NCBI GenBank assembly: GCA_017624835.1
Contig: JAGAMG010000050.1
Span: forward strand, 62,001-126,000
DNA length: 64,000 bases
Reading direction: 5' to 3'
DNA from: Lachnospiraceae bacterium
GTDB lineage: Bacteria > Bacillota > Clostridia > Lachnospirales > Lachnospiraceae
A program made the translations under genes and the position numbers. The notes beneath the pieces were generated by a model. It ran no database searches. It was not told where the DNA came from and saw nothing but the letters and a program-made list of their open reading frames with translations. Positions 1 to 8,177 of the stretch are shown here, one piece after another (the first letter of the stretch is position 1; every line of letters begins with the position of its first letter).

Positions 1-1194
1 GTTCTTATGGATGCCAAGACCGGAAGAGTTCTGTATGGAAAAGCAGAGGATACACCGATGGCTATGGCAAGTACTACTAAGATTATGACTTGTATTACGA
101 TTCTGGAGCATGTAGAGGATTTGACAGAGAAGCTGACCGTTTCCGCTTATGCTGCTTCCATGCCCAAGGTGAAGCTGTACATAAAAAAGGGAGAGCAATA
201 TCCGGTACGGGAGCTTTTGTTTTCCCTGATGTTGGAATCCCACAATGATTCTGCGGTGGCGTTGGCAGAGTATGTGGGAAAGCAATACTTAAGTGAGGAA
301 CTGAAAAATAAGGATACGGCAGAATTTACCAAGGAGGAAAGTAAATTGGCGGTAGCAGCCTTTGCAAAGCTGATGAATGATAAAGCAGTGGAGCTTGGCT
401 GCAAGGATACTTGGTTTATCACGCCAAATGGATTGGATGCCACGGAAAGCGTTACCTTGGAGAATGGAAGCGTTGTAGAAAAGGAACATCATACTACGGC
501 AGCAGAGCTTGCCAGAATCATGTCCTACTGCATTTTGGAATCTCCCAAACGGGATGTGTTTTTAGAAATTACAAGAATGCCTTCTTATTCCTTTGTAGAA
601 AACGGCAGGAGCTTTACCTGCACCAATCATAATTTCTTTTTGTCAATGATGGATGGTGCGCTTTCGGGAAAAACCGGTTTTACCAATAAAGCAGGATATT
701 GTTATGTTGGAGCCTTAGAAAGGGAGGACAGAACCTTTATTGTGGCGTTGCTTGCCTGTGGCTGGCCCAATAATAAAAGCTATAAGTGGAGTGATACCAG
801 AGAATTAATGGAGTATGGTCTGGAAAATTATGATTACCGGGAATTTCAGCCTCAGGTTGAATTAAAGGATATCTTTGTGGAAAATGGAGTGGTGGAGCAG
901 GGAACACCCTATGATACAAAATATGTTTCCCTGTATGGAGAAAATCTGGAGGAGCCCATAGAAATATTGGTTTCGGAGACGGAGGAGATTGTGGTCAGAG
1001 TGGAGCAGGAGGAAAAATTCACGGCTCCTGTGTCTAAAGGAGAAGAAGCCGGAACAGTGTCCTATTTTTTGAAAGAAAAGACCGGGGAAGAGATATTGCT
1101 GAAACAGCAACCTCTCTATATTTCTGAAGATGTGTCGGAACTGAATTTTGAATATATTTTGTGGTATGTGGCGGATAAATACTGTTTGTTTTAA
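1..1194 (+). CDS. D-alanyl-D-alanine carboxypeptidase (PBP5/DacF family), 5' end outside window
   Basis: This is a serine D,D-carboxypeptidase (peptidase family S11) that trims the terminal D-Ala from peptidoglycan stem peptides outside the membrane. Numbered from the ATG at 7, the three penicillin-binding motifs are visible: SxxK as STTK (22-25), SxN as SHN (78-80) and KTG (222-224). A beta-rich C-terminal domain follows (about 280-370). The frame is open through base 1, and the motif STTK lies only 22 residues from that ATG, so the true start and signal peptide are upstream of the window. The last residues are weakly hydrophobic, as expected for the membrane-associating tail of this family. 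A terminator follows directly. Confidence 0.93.
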   Translation, partial: VLMDAKTGRVLYGKAEDTPMAMASTTKIMTCITILEHVEDLTEKLTVSAYAASMPKVKLYIKKGEQYPVRELLFSLMLESHNDSAVALAEYVGKQYLSEELKNKDTAEFTKEESKLAVAAFAKLMNDKAVELGCKDTWFITPNGLDATESVTLENGSVVEKEHHTTAAELARIMSYCILESPKRDVFLEITRMPSYSFVENGRSFTCTNHNFFLSMMDGALSGKTGFTNKAGYCYVGALEREDRTFIVALLACGWPNNKSYKWSDTRELMEYGLENYDYREFQPQVELKDIFVENGVVEQGTPYDTKYVSLYGENLEEPIEILVSETEEIVVRVEQEEKFTAPVSKGEEAGTVSYFLKEKTGEEILLKQQPLYISEDVSELNFEYILWYVADKYCLF

Positions 1195-1217
1195 AATGTT
1201 TTTTGTTAAGATTTGTA

Positions 1218-1256
1218 AAAAAATGCAATTCGTTCTTTGCGAGTTGCATTTTTTGT
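1218..1256 (+). terminator. Rho-independent terminator after the carboxypeptidase gene
   Basis: A near-perfect stem is formed by TGCAATTCG (1224-1232) and CGAGTTGCA (1240-1248), extended by an A-run on the left and a T-run on the right, with a short loop TTCTTT. It sits 24 bases after the stop codon. Confidence 0.8.
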
Positions 1257-1264
1257 GTTATACT
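1236..1264 (+). promoter_or_regulatory. Putative promoter of the biotin-decarboxylase cluster
   Basis: TATACT at 1259-1264 is preceded directly by TGT, giving an extended -10 element. The -35 position 17 bases upstream reads TTTGCG, which is weak. It overlaps the right arm of the preceding terminator and leaves a leader of roughly 100 bases. A second TATAAT at 1273-1278 lacks a well placed -35. Confidence 0.4.
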
Positions 1265-1368
1265 GTTAAGGATATAATCATGGGGGCATTTGCGTTGTTG
1301 GTAAATGTAAGTGCTTTCCCTGTTAATCAGTTTTTATTTTTTATAATATAAATGGAGGGCATGAAAGC

Positions 1369-2796
1369 ATGAGTACTACTTCAAAAGCGAGTCAAAGAAT
1401 AGCTGCTTTACTCGATGACAACAGTTTCGTTGAAATCGGCGGACTTGTAACAGCAAGAGCAACTGATTTTAACATGAAACCAAACGAAACTCCTTCTGAT
1501 GGATGTATCACCGGATACGGAGTAATTGACGGTAATCTTGTGTATGTGTACAGCCAGGATTCTTCTGTTATGAACGGAACCATTGGTGAAATGCATGCAA
1601 AGAAGATTTCCAAACTTTATGACCTGGCTATGAAAACAGGCGCACCTGTTATCGGTTTAATCGATTCTGCAGGTTTAAGATTACAGGAGGCAACTGATGC
1701 ACTTGAGGCATTTGGTGAGATTTACTTAAAGCAGACTTTAGCATCCGGTGTGATTCCTCAGATTACAGCAATCTTTGGAACCTGTGGCGGTGGTCTTGGT
1801 CTCTTCCCTACCATGACTGATTTTACTTTCATGGAAGAGAAGAATGCAAAATTATTTGTAAATGCTCCTAATGCATTGGATGGCAATGAGGTTAGCAAGT
1901 GCAACACTGCAGCTGCTGCATTCCAGGCAGAGGAAGCAGGCATTGTTGATGTGGTAGCTGATGAAGCAACCATTCTTTCCCAGATTAGAGCTTTGGTAGG
2001 ATTCCTTCCTGCTAATAATGAAGAGGATGCTCTCATTGATTGTACAGATGATTTAAATCGCGTAAATCCTGAAATTGCAGGCTGTGTTGGTGATACTACT
2101 GTAGCATTATCCATCCTTGCAGATAACAATTACTTCTTTGAAGTAAAAGCAGGATATGCAAAGAATATGGTAACCGGATTCATCAGATTGGACGGCGTAA
2201 CCGTTGGTTGTGTTGCTAACCGTGCTGAGATTCTTGATGAAGAAGGTAAGGTGGCAGAGAAGCTTGATGCTGTTCTTTCCAAGAAGGGCTGTGAGAAGGC
2301 TGCTGATTTTGTAAACTTCTGTGATGCTTTCGGTATTCCCGTACTGACTCTTACCAATGTTAAGGGTTATGAAGCTACTGTATGTTCTGAAAAGGGCATT
2401 GCAAAGGCTGCTGCAAAGCTTACATATGCATTTGCAAATGCAACCGTTCCTAAGGTAAACGTTGTAATCGGTAAGGCTTATGGTACTGCATACACTGTTA
2501 TGAATTCCAAGGCTATCGGAGCAGATTTATGTTTGGCATGGCCTAATGCAGAAATCGGTACCATGGATAGCAAACTGGCTGCAAAGATTATGTACGAAGG
2601 TCAGGGTGCTGACGTTATTAATGAAAAGGCTGCTGAGTATGAGGCTCTTGCACTTAGTGTAACCAGTGCAGCTAAGAGAGGATATGTGGACCAGGTTGTA
2701 GAAGCTGCCGATACCAGAAAGTATGTTATCGGTGCATTCGAAATGTTATTCACAAAGAGAGAAGACCGTCCTGCAAAAAAACACGGAACAGTCTAG
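1369..2796 (+). CDS. Carboxyl transferase domain protein (MmdA / transcarboxylase 12S-like)
   Basis: This is an acyl-CoA carboxyltransferase of the crotonase fold, the family of methylmalonyl-CoA decarboxylase alpha, PccB and the 12S subunit of transcarboxylase. At 475 residues it is somewhat shorter than PccB (about 510). It has two ClpP/crotonase-like halves. The glycine-rich stretch around residues 135-150 (GTCGGGLGL) and the second-half stretch near 365-395 (VVIGKAYGTAYTVMNSKA, then LCLAWPNAEIG) are the expected CoA/biotin oxyanion regions. The start follows GGAGGGC at a normal distance. The next three genes are an OadG-like subunit, a biotin carrier and the Na+-pump beta subunit, so it probably acts on carboxybiotin carried by the gene product at 3634. 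The acyl-CoA substrate cannot be read from sequence. Confidence 0.88.
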   Translation: MSTTSKASQRIAALLDDNSFVEIGGLVTARATDFNMKPNETPSDGCITGYGVIDGNLVYVYSQDSSVMNGTIGEMHAKKISKLYDLAMKTGAPVIGLIDSAGLRLQEATDALEAFGEIYLKQTLASGVIPQITAIFGTCGGGLGLFPTMTDFTFMEEKNAKLFVNAPNALDGNEVSKCNTAAAAFQAEEAGIVDVVADEATILSQIRALVGFLPANNEEDALIDCTDDLNRVNPEIAGCVGDTTVALSILADNNYFFEVKAGYAKNMVTGFIRLDGVTVGCVANRAEILDEEGKVAEKLDAVLSKKGCEKAADFVNFCDAFGIPVLTLTNVKGYEATVCSEKGIAKAAAKLTYAFANATVPKVNVVIGKAYGTAYTVMNSKAIGADLCLAWPNAEIGTMDSKLAAKIMYEGQGADVINEKAAEYEALALSVTSAAKRGYVDQVVEAADTRKYVIGAFEMLFTKREDRPAKKHGTV

Positions 2797-2812
2797 AAAG
2801 GGTGATTATAAG

Positions 2813-3604
2813 ATGAAGAAATTTTTAAGCTTATTATGCATGATTACCTGTGTCTTTGGATTAACAGCTTGTGGAAGCAGTGAGGCGTATACCGAATATG
2901 AGCTGAGTAAGATGGAAGCTGCAAAAAACTACGCAATCCAATATGTGATTCCAACCATGGAAAGCTTTAAGGATGCGGAAAGTGTAGCCGTGCTGAAGGA
3001 ATGTACCGCAGAAGAGGTAGAATACTTGGTAGCTAAAAATAAGGGCTTTAGTGTGGATGGTTATGCGTTTATGACAGCTATCGAATCCTTTAACTCTGCT
3101 TATGAAACCGTTGGTAATCTGAAAAGTATTGGTGAGGCTACGGCTGAAATCGATGGAAAGCAGATTATTGTACGTGTGGCTGTAGAGTGTGAACAGGAAA
3201 CAGCGGAGGCAGAGCTTGTATTTACAAACGATATGTTTACGACTTTAGAGTCTGCTGCATTGAATCCTAAAGCAACCATGGCTGATTTGATGGCTAAAGC
3301 CGGAATGAATACCTTAATCGGTATGGGTACAGTGTTTGCTGTATTGCTTTTAATTAGCTTTATCATTTCATGCTTTACCATTATTTCAAAGATTCAGGCA
3401 AAATCTTCCCAGAAAGAAAAGAAGGAAGAGGTAAAAGAAACCGCGATTGAGAATGTAGTAGCACAGATTGCTACTCAGGAAGAGAGCGTGGAACTTGTTG
3501 ATGATTATGAGCTGGTAGCAGTTATTGCGGCAGCGATTGCGGCAAGCCAGGGAGCAACTTCTACGGATGGATTTGTTGTTCGTTCAATCCGCAGAAAGCG
3601 TTAA
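2813..3604 (+). CDS. OadG-family lipoprotein (decarboxylase gamma-like subunit)
   Basis: A 263-residue protein with a lipoprotein signal peptide (lipobox LTAC, Cys20), an extracytoplasmic domain of about 145 residues, one membrane span (about 168-191), a charged K/E segment and a C-terminal tail LVAVIAAAIAASQG...RRKR. The span plus charged tail matches OadG, the small gamma subunit that anchors Na+ decarboxylases and helps assembly. Classical OadG is about 80-120 residues, so the exported lipidated N-terminal domain is an addition. The ATG at 2813 is chosen because AAAGGGTGATTA precedes it and the signal peptide starts there; upstream in-frame codons overlap the previous gene. Confidence 0.8.
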   Translation: MKKFLSLLCMITCVFGLTACGSSEAYTEYELSKMEAAKNYAIQYVIPTMESFKDAESVAVLKECTAEEVEYLVAKNKGFSVDGYAFMTAIESFNSAYETVGNLKSIGEATAEIDGKQIIVRVAVECEQETAEAELVFTNDMFTTLESAALNPKATMADLMAKAGMNTLIGMGTVFAVLLLISFIISCFTIISKIQAKSSQKEKKEEVKETAIENVVAQIATQEESVELVDDYELVAVIAAAIAASQGATSTDGFVVRSIRRKR

Positions 3605-3633
3605 ATGAAATTTAAAATATGGAGGAATTAAAA

Positions 3634-4032
3634 ATGAAAAATTATACCATTATCGTTAATGGAAACGTATATAACGTAGTAGTAGAAGAAGGCGTTACCG
3701 CAGGCGCTCCTGTAGCAGCTCCTGTAGCTGCACCCGCAGCACCTAAGGCAGCACCCGTAGCAGCACCTGCTGCACCAGCAACTCCTGCAGCAGCACCTAA
3801 GGCGGCCGGTGCAGCTGGCAGTATCAAGGTTGAAGCTGGTGCGGCTGGTAAGATCTTCAAGATTGAAGCTAATGTAGGTCAGGCTGTAAAGGCTGGAGAA
3901 GCAGTTGTTATTTTGGAAGCTATGAAGATGGAAATTCCTGTAGTAGCTCCTCAGGATGGAACTGTAGCAAGCATTGATGTAGCAGTTGGTGACGCTGTTG
4001 AGGCTGGTGCTGTACTTGCAACCTTAAACTAA
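3634..4032 (+). CDS. Biotin carboxyl carrier protein of the decarboxylase/transcarboxylase
   Basis: This 132-residue protein carries the biotin that shuttles CO2 between carboxyltransferase and decarboxylase subunits. The first about 22 residues form a beta-strand cap, residues 23-62 are an Ala/Pro-rich flexible hinge, and residues 63-132 are a biotinyl domain with EAMKME, where Lys98 would be biotinylated. GGAGG at 3621-3625 sets the start at 3634; the in-frame ATG at 3619 overlaps that ribosome binding site. It is a stand-alone carrier: neither carboxyltransferase in this cluster (1369-2796, 5538-6965) carries its own biotin domain, so both may share it. It resembles the 1.3S subunit of transcarboxylase and the gamma/delta carriers of Na+ decarboxylases. 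Confidence 0.93.
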   Translation: MKNYTIIVNGNVYNVVVEEGVTAGAPVAAPVAAPAAPKAAPVAAPAAPATPAAAPKAAGAAGSIKVEAGAAGKIFKIEANVGQAVKAGEAVVILEAMKMEIPVVAPQDGTVASIDVAVGDAVEAGAVLATLN

Positions 4033-4077
4033 TCTATAAAGATTAGCAGCTAAAGCAAAACAACAGGAGGTCAACAA

Positions 4078-5229
4078 ATGGATTATATACTAAATACGCT
4101 TGACAACCTTATTCATCAGACAGCATTTTTTAACCTGACCTGGGGAAATTATGTGATGATTGCGGTTGCATGCTTTTTCCTTTATTTAGCTATCCGCCAT
4201 GAATTTGAGCCGTTGCTTTTGGTTCCCATTGCATTTGGTATGTTATTGGTAAATATTTATCCTGACATTATGATGCATCCGGAAGATGCAGCAAATGGCG
4301 CAGGCGGATTACTGTATTACTTTTATATGTTAGATGAATTGGCAATTTTACCTTCCCTTATTTTCATGGGTGTAGGAGCGATGACTGACTTTGGTCCTTT
4401 GATTGCCAATCCTAAGAGCTTTTTGCTTGGTGCAGCGGCACAGTTTGGTATTTTCGCTGCATATTTCGGGGCTATCTGGTTGGGCTTCAACGACAAAGCA
4501 GCAGCAGCTATCTCCATTATCGGTGGTGCGGATGGTCCTACATCAATCTTCCTTGCAGGTAAGTTGGGACAGACTGCAATTATGGGACCTATCGCAGTAG
4601 CGGCATATTCCTATATGGCATTGGTTCCCGTTATTCAGCCCCCTATTATGAAGCTGTTAACAACAGAGCAGGAAAGAAAAATCAAAATGGGTCAGCTTCG
4701 TCCGGTATCCAAGCTGGAAAAGATTCTCTTCCCCATCGTTGTTACCATTGTAGTATGTTTGATTCTTCCTACAACAGCTCCATTGGTAGGTATGCTGATG
4801 CTTGGTAACCTCTTTAGAGAGTCCGGTGTTGTAAGACAGTTAACAGAAACTGCTTCCAATGCATTGATGTACATCGTAGTTATTTTGCTTGGTACTTCCG
4901 TAGGTGCTACCACAAGTGCAGAAGCATTCTTAAATATGGATACCATTTGTATCGTTATCTTAGGTTTGGTTGCATTTATGTTTGGTACTGCGGCAGGTGT
5001 ATTATTTGGTAAAGCTATGTGCGTGGCAACCAAGGGGAAGGTTAATCCTCTGATTGGTTCCGCAGGTGTATCCGCAGTGCCCATGGCAGCTCGTGTATCT
5101 CAGAAGGTTGGTGCAGAGGCAGATCCTACTAACTTCCTTTTGATGCATGCTATGGGACCTAACGTTGCCGGTGTTATCGGAACAGCGGTTGCAGCAGGTA
5201 CATTTATGGCCATCTTTGGAGTGTTCTAG
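4078..5229 (+). CDS. oadB: Na+-translocating decarboxylase beta subunit (OadB/MmdB/GcdB family)
   Basis: This integral membrane subunit decarboxylates carboxybiotin and exports Na+. The 383 residues hold about ten hydrophobic segments. The family signature GGADGPTSIF (about residues 149-158) is intact and includes the Asp needed for Na+/proton handling, and a second conserved Asn/Gly/Pro-rich stretch (GPNVAGVIGTAVAAG) lies near the C-terminus. GGAGG precedes the ATG closely. The location after the biotin carrier makes it the ion pump of this cluster. The symbol names the family; whether the natural substrate is oxaloacetate, methylmalonyl-CoA or another acid depends on which carboxyltransferase partners with it. 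Confidence 0.93.
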   Translation: MDYILNTLDNLIHQTAFFNLTWGNYVMIAVACFFLYLAIRHEFEPLLLVPIAFGMLLVNIYPDIMMHPEDAANGAGGLLYYFYMLDELAILPSLIFMGVGAMTDFGPLIANPKSFLLGAAAQFGIFAAYFGAIWLGFNDKAAAAISIIGGADGPTSIFLAGKLGQTAIMGPIAVAAYSYMALVPVIQPPIMKLLTTEQERKIKMGQLRPVSKLEKILFPIVVTIVVCLILPTTAPLVGMLMLGNLFRESGVVRQLTETASNALMYIVVILLGTSVGATTSAEAFLNMDTICIVILGLVAFMFGTAAGVLFGKAMCVATKGKVNPLIGSAGVSAVPMAARVSQKVGAEADPTNFLLMHAMGPNVAGVIGTAVAAGTFMAIFGVF

Positions 5230-5245
5230 GTTTTTGAAGGGTGAC

Positions 5246-5388
5246 GCCGTGAAACGCTGGTAATTCTTATTTCGACACGCTTTCGCTCGGACCAAAACGT
5301 AGCGGTACTAAGCCGCTAAAATACAGCGGCTAAGGACCGACGTTTTGCTACGGTCTGCATAAGAACAACCAGCGCTCCGCGGCCGTGT
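5246..5388 (+). repeat. Long imperfect palindromic element (about 140 bp)
   Basis: The outer arms pair: GCCGTGAAACGCTGGTAATTCTTAT type sequence at 5246-5270 against the complement at about 5359-5385, with only scattered mismatches. The centre holds a perfect stem AGCCGCT (5311-5317)/AGCGGCT (5325-5331). Between them AAAACGT (5294-5300) faces ACGTTTT (about 5340-5346). It lies in the only gap of the biotin cluster, between the beta subunit and oadA, has no long ORF and no poly-T tail directly after it. It looks like a non-autonomous repeat rather than a simple terminator, although it could also act as one. Confidence 0.7.
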
Positions 5389-5389
5389 A

Positions 5390-5537
5390 TTGAAATAACT
5401 TAGAAAACCTTGTATATGAGCCATAAAATGTTCATGCTACAAGGGGAAAATAAAAACAATGGTTTCAACTATGGGTTGAAATTGTGGAATATTAGTTTGT
5501 GAGATATTCATTAAAAATATTATGGAGGAATTCGTAA
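5390..5537 (+). promoter_or_regulatory. Putative oadA promoter and structured leader
   Basis: TTGAAA (5390-5395) and TATATG (5413-5418) are 17 bases apart and could be a promoter with a weak -10. Two hairpins follow: CCTTGTA (5408-5414)/TACAAGG (5438-5444) and TTTCAAC (5463-5469)/GTTGAAA (5475-5481). GGAGG then lies 5 to 9 bases before the oadA ATG. The hairpins lack a T-run, so their role is unclear. Confidence 0.35.
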
Positions 5538-6965
5538 ATGTCAGAACAAGTAAAGAAACCGATTAAAATTACGGAAACTATATTACGTGATGCTCATCAG
5601 TCTCTGATTGCTACCAGAATGCCTACCGATTTCATGCTTCCTATCGTTGAGAAGATGGATCAGGTTGGATATCATTCTGTAGAGTGTTGGGGTGGTGCTA
5701 CCTTTGATGCATCCCTTCGTTTCTTAAAGGAAGATCCCTGGGACAGACTTAGAAAGCTGCGTGATGGTTTCAAGAATACCAAATTGCAGATGTTATTCCG
5801 TGGTCAGAACATTTTGGGTTACAGACCTTATGCTGATGACGTGGTAGAGTACTTCGTACAGAAGTCCATCTCTAACGGTATTGATATCATTCGTATTTTC
5901 GACTGCTTAAATGACCTTCGTAACTTACAGGCTGCTGTAGATGCAACCAATAAGTTCAAGGCACAGGAAGGCAGAGGACATGCTCAGATTGCATTGTCTT
6001 ATACCTTAGGTGATGCTTATACCTTAGAGTATTGGGCAGATACCGCAAAGAAGATTGAAGAGATGGGTGCAGATTCCATCTGTATCAAGGATATGGCAGG
6101 TCTGCTTGTTCCTTACAAGGCAACCGAGCTGATTACCGCTATGAAGAGCCAGACCAAGCTTCCTATCCAGTTACATACTCACTATACCTCCGGTGTAGCT
6201 AGTATGACTTACTTAAAGGCTGTAGAGGCTGGTGTTGATGTTATCGATACCGCAATGAGTCCTTTTGCTCTGGGTACTTCCCAGCCTGCAACTGAGGTTA
6301 TGGTTGAAACCTTCCGTGGCACCGAGTATGATACCGGATTTGACCAGAATCTCCTTGCAGAAATCGCTGATTACTTCAGACCTTACAGAGATGAGTGTTT
6401 GGCTAGCGGATTGCTCAATCCTAAGGTTATGGGTGTTGATATTAAGACTCTGCTTTATCAGGTACCCGGCGGTATGCTTTCCAACATGGTTAGCCAGTTG
6501 AAAGAGCAGAATGCAGAAGATAAGTACTATGATGTATTGAAAGAGATTCCTGAGGTTCGTAAAGACCTTGGTGAGCCTCCTTTGGTTACTCCTTCTTCTC
6601 AGATCGTTGGTACTCAGGCAGTATTTAACGTACTTATGGGCGAGCGTTACAAGATGGCTACCAAGGAGACCAAGGCAGTTCTTCGTGGTGAATATGGTCA
6701 GACCATTAAGCCTATGAATCAGGAAGTTATTGACAAGGTTATCCCCGGTGAGGAGAGAATTACCTGCCGTTACGCAGACCTGATTGAGAACGAATTAGAT
6801 AAGCTGGAAGGTGAAATGGCTGAATGGAAGCAGCAGGATGAGGACGTACTGAGCTACGCTCTGTTCCCTCAGGTTGCTACTGACTTCTTCAAATATCGTC
6901 AGGCTCAGCAGGAAAAGGTTGATATGACCCAGGCTGACACCAAGAATGGGGCATATCCTGTGTAA
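5538..6965 (+). CDS. oadA: Oxaloacetate decarboxylase alpha / pyruvate carboxylase subunit B / transcarboxylase 5S-type
   Basis: A 475-residue carboxyltransferase of the HMGL-like TIM-barrel family, which moves CO2 between oxaloacetate (or pyruvate) and biotin. The N-terminus has the family hallmark TETILRDAHQSLIATR (about 11-26) with the metal-binding Asp. The carbamylated Lys sits in CIKDMAGLL (about 180-188) and the metal-binding pair in QLHTHYTSG (about 214-222). The conserved C-terminal PYC/OAD domain follows to about 460. There is no C-terminal biotinyl domain, unlike Klebsiella OadA, so it must use the separate carrier at 3634-4032. GGAGGAATTCGTAA precedes the ATG. A strong terminator follows. 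Confidence 0.93.
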   Translation: MSEQVKKPIKITETILRDAHQSLIATRMPTDFMLPIVEKMDQVGYHSVECWGGATFDASLRFLKEDPWDRLRKLRDGFKNTKLQMLFRGQNILGYRPYADDVVEYFVQKSISNGIDIIRIFDCLNDLRNLQAAVDATNKFKAQEGRGHAQIALSYTLGDAYTLEYWADTAKKIEEMGADSICIKDMAGLLVPYKATELITAMKSQTKLPIQLHTHYTSGVASMTYLKAVEAGVDVIDTAMSPFALGTSQPATEVMVETFRGTEYDTGFDQNLLAEIADYFRPYRDECLASGLLNPKVMGVDIKTLLYQVPGGMLSNMVSQLKEQNAEDKYYDVLKEIPEVRKDLGEPPLVTPSSQIVGTQAVFNVLMGERYKMATKETKAVLRGEYGQTIKPMNQEVIDKVIPGEERITCRYADLIENELDKLEGEMAEWKQQDEDVLSYALFPQVATDFFKYRQAQQEKVDMTQADTKNGAYPV

Positions 6966-6998
6966 GCTACAAGCCGAACAATAGGAAAAATAATGATG

Positions 6999-7046
6999 GT
7001 TGGGAAAGAGCATTTATGTTCTTTCCCAACTATTTTTATTTTTTCT
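6999..7046 (+). terminator. Terminator after oadA
   Basis: GTTGGGAAAGA (6999-7009) pairs perfectly with TCTTTCCCAAC (7020-7030), with a loop of about ten bases, followed by a T-rich tail. Confidence 0.88.
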
Positions 7047-7049
7047 ATT

Positions 7050-7124
7050 AGTGGGCGACTGCCCATCATCCGCATGAAGTGTTAGCTTTATGCGGATGGT
7101 TCGGCGAAAGGATGCCGAAGACTG
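7050..7124. other. Spacer with short hairpins before the palindromic element
   Basis: CATCCGCAT (7068-7076) pairs with ATGCGGATG (7090-7098), and TCGGC (7101-7105) with GCCGA (7114-7118). No coding potential is seen. These may be the outer part of the neighbouring inverted-repeat element. Confidence 0.4.
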
Positions 7125-7365
7125 TGGAGGGGATAGCGGTGCTAGGGGTATATTTTTGTGCGGAGCTTCGAATGGGAATTTTCTAATTGGGTGGATGTAA
7201 AAGGTTGGCAGTTTCCGGGTCGGCTTCAGGGGCGCGTCCTGCGCCTTGAAGCCTAAAATGCACATCCGTGTGCATTTTACCCTAGGTTGTGTGTCACCCA
7301 ATAAGAAAATGTCACCATTCTTCGCAATGCACAAAAATATACCCCTAGCACCGCCATCCCCAGCC
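7125..7365 (+). repeat. About 240-bp inverted-repeat (MITE-like) element
   Basis: Two arms of nearly 70 bases pair with each other: about 7127-7193 and 7295-7364. The core of the match, GGTGCTAGGGGTATATTTTT and its complement, is uninterrupted, and the inner ends GGGTG/CACCC also match. The centre has two more hairpins: GGCTTCA...TGAAGCC (7222-7253) with a GGCGCG-rich interior, and the perfect AAAATGCACA/TGTGCATTTT (about 7255-7278). There is no transposase gene. A 117-codon minus-strand frame crosses it, which I read as a by-product of the palindrome. Confidence 0.75.
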
Positions 7366-7474
7366 AAAGTTCTTCATCAGTAGTTGCACAAGAAAATCGT
7401 GGGAAAAAGTAGAACGTTATTTGTTTTGAATTATATATTGGATTCTAAAAGGGGATACAAGTAAGCTTAGAGTA

Positions 7475-7483
7475 TGTTATAAT
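7475..7483 (+). promoter_or_regulatory. Possible extended -10 promoter of the accessory gene run
   Basis: TGTTATAAT (7475-7483) is a full extended -10 hexamer about 34 bases before the first ATG of the run. No convincing -35 is found at 17 bases upstream (ATACAA). The preceding 7366-7474 holds nothing else that I can recognise. Confidence 0.4.
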
Positions 7484-7516
7484 CTTGTTAAATCTTGATG
7501 TTAGTGGTGGAAAAAG

Positions 7517-8125
7517 ATGCTGGAAAAATATACTTATATAAATCATTCATGCTCTGATAATGATATTGTTCAAAAGATAGAATCGTTATTTTTATCAAAT
7601 AACCAACAGAAAAGGTATGAACATATCTGCTCGGTTACAAAACGAATTGATAGGATTGCCATACAGTATGAATTGGATAGAGAAAAGTGTCGGCTTTCTT
7701 CAATGTTGCATGATATAAGTACTTTGATAAAATGGGCGGATATGCTTGCTTATGCAAAGGATAATGATTGGAAGTTATGTGATGCTGAAATATCACATCC
7801 ATTTCTATTGCATCAACGGATTTCGGAAGTAGTTGCGCGTGAAGATTTTGGTATAACTGATTGTGACGTATTAGATGCAATAGCATTTCATACTTCTTTA
7901 TGTGAGAAGGCATCACAGTACCAAATGGCATTATTTATTGCAGATAAGTTAGATTGGAGTATTGGTGGTTATCCGCCTTATTATGAACAGATGTCAGATG
8001 CATTAAATATTTCTTTAGAAGCAGCTTGCTATGAATATGTAAAATATATGGAATGTGATGGGAAAATGGCAAGCATTCATTCTGATTGGGCAAAGGCAGT
8101 TAGGTGGTTGAAAGGATTTTTTTAG
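7517..8125 (+). CDS. HD-domain phosphohydrolase (YqeK-like)
   Basis: A 202-residue HD-domain protein, close in layout to YqeK, the symmetrical diadenosine tetraphosphate hydrolase. The metal ligands are in place: His36 (RYEHICSV), His65-Asp66 (SSMLHD), His94 and His99 in a HPFLLH segment, His125 (AIAFHT) and Asp143 (IADKLD). Genuine YqeK usually lies beside nadD and rsfS; here it is the first gene of an unrelated accessory run, so the substrate may differ. The start has a modest purine-rich ribosome binding site. Codon and base use are AT-richer than the oadA region. Confidence 0.75.
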   Translation: MLEKYTYINHSCSDNDIVQKIESLFLSNNQQKRYEHICSVTKRIDRIAIQYELDREKCRLSSMLHDISTLIKWADMLAYAKDNDWKLCDAEISHPFLLHQRISEVVAREDFGITDCDVLDAIAFHTSLCEKASQYQMALFIADKLDWSIGGYPPYYEQMSDALNISLEAACYEYVKYMECDGKMASIHSDWAKAVRWLKGFF

Positions 8126-8177
8126 AAGAATGTATATTGAAGAAATGTTGGATTTATGAATAACAGAGGTGCAAGTT

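Noticed and set aside
7014-7367. 117-codon open frame on the minus strand
   Set aside because: It covers the terminator and the long inverted repeat; the open frame is explained by the palindrome and there is no ribosome binding site.
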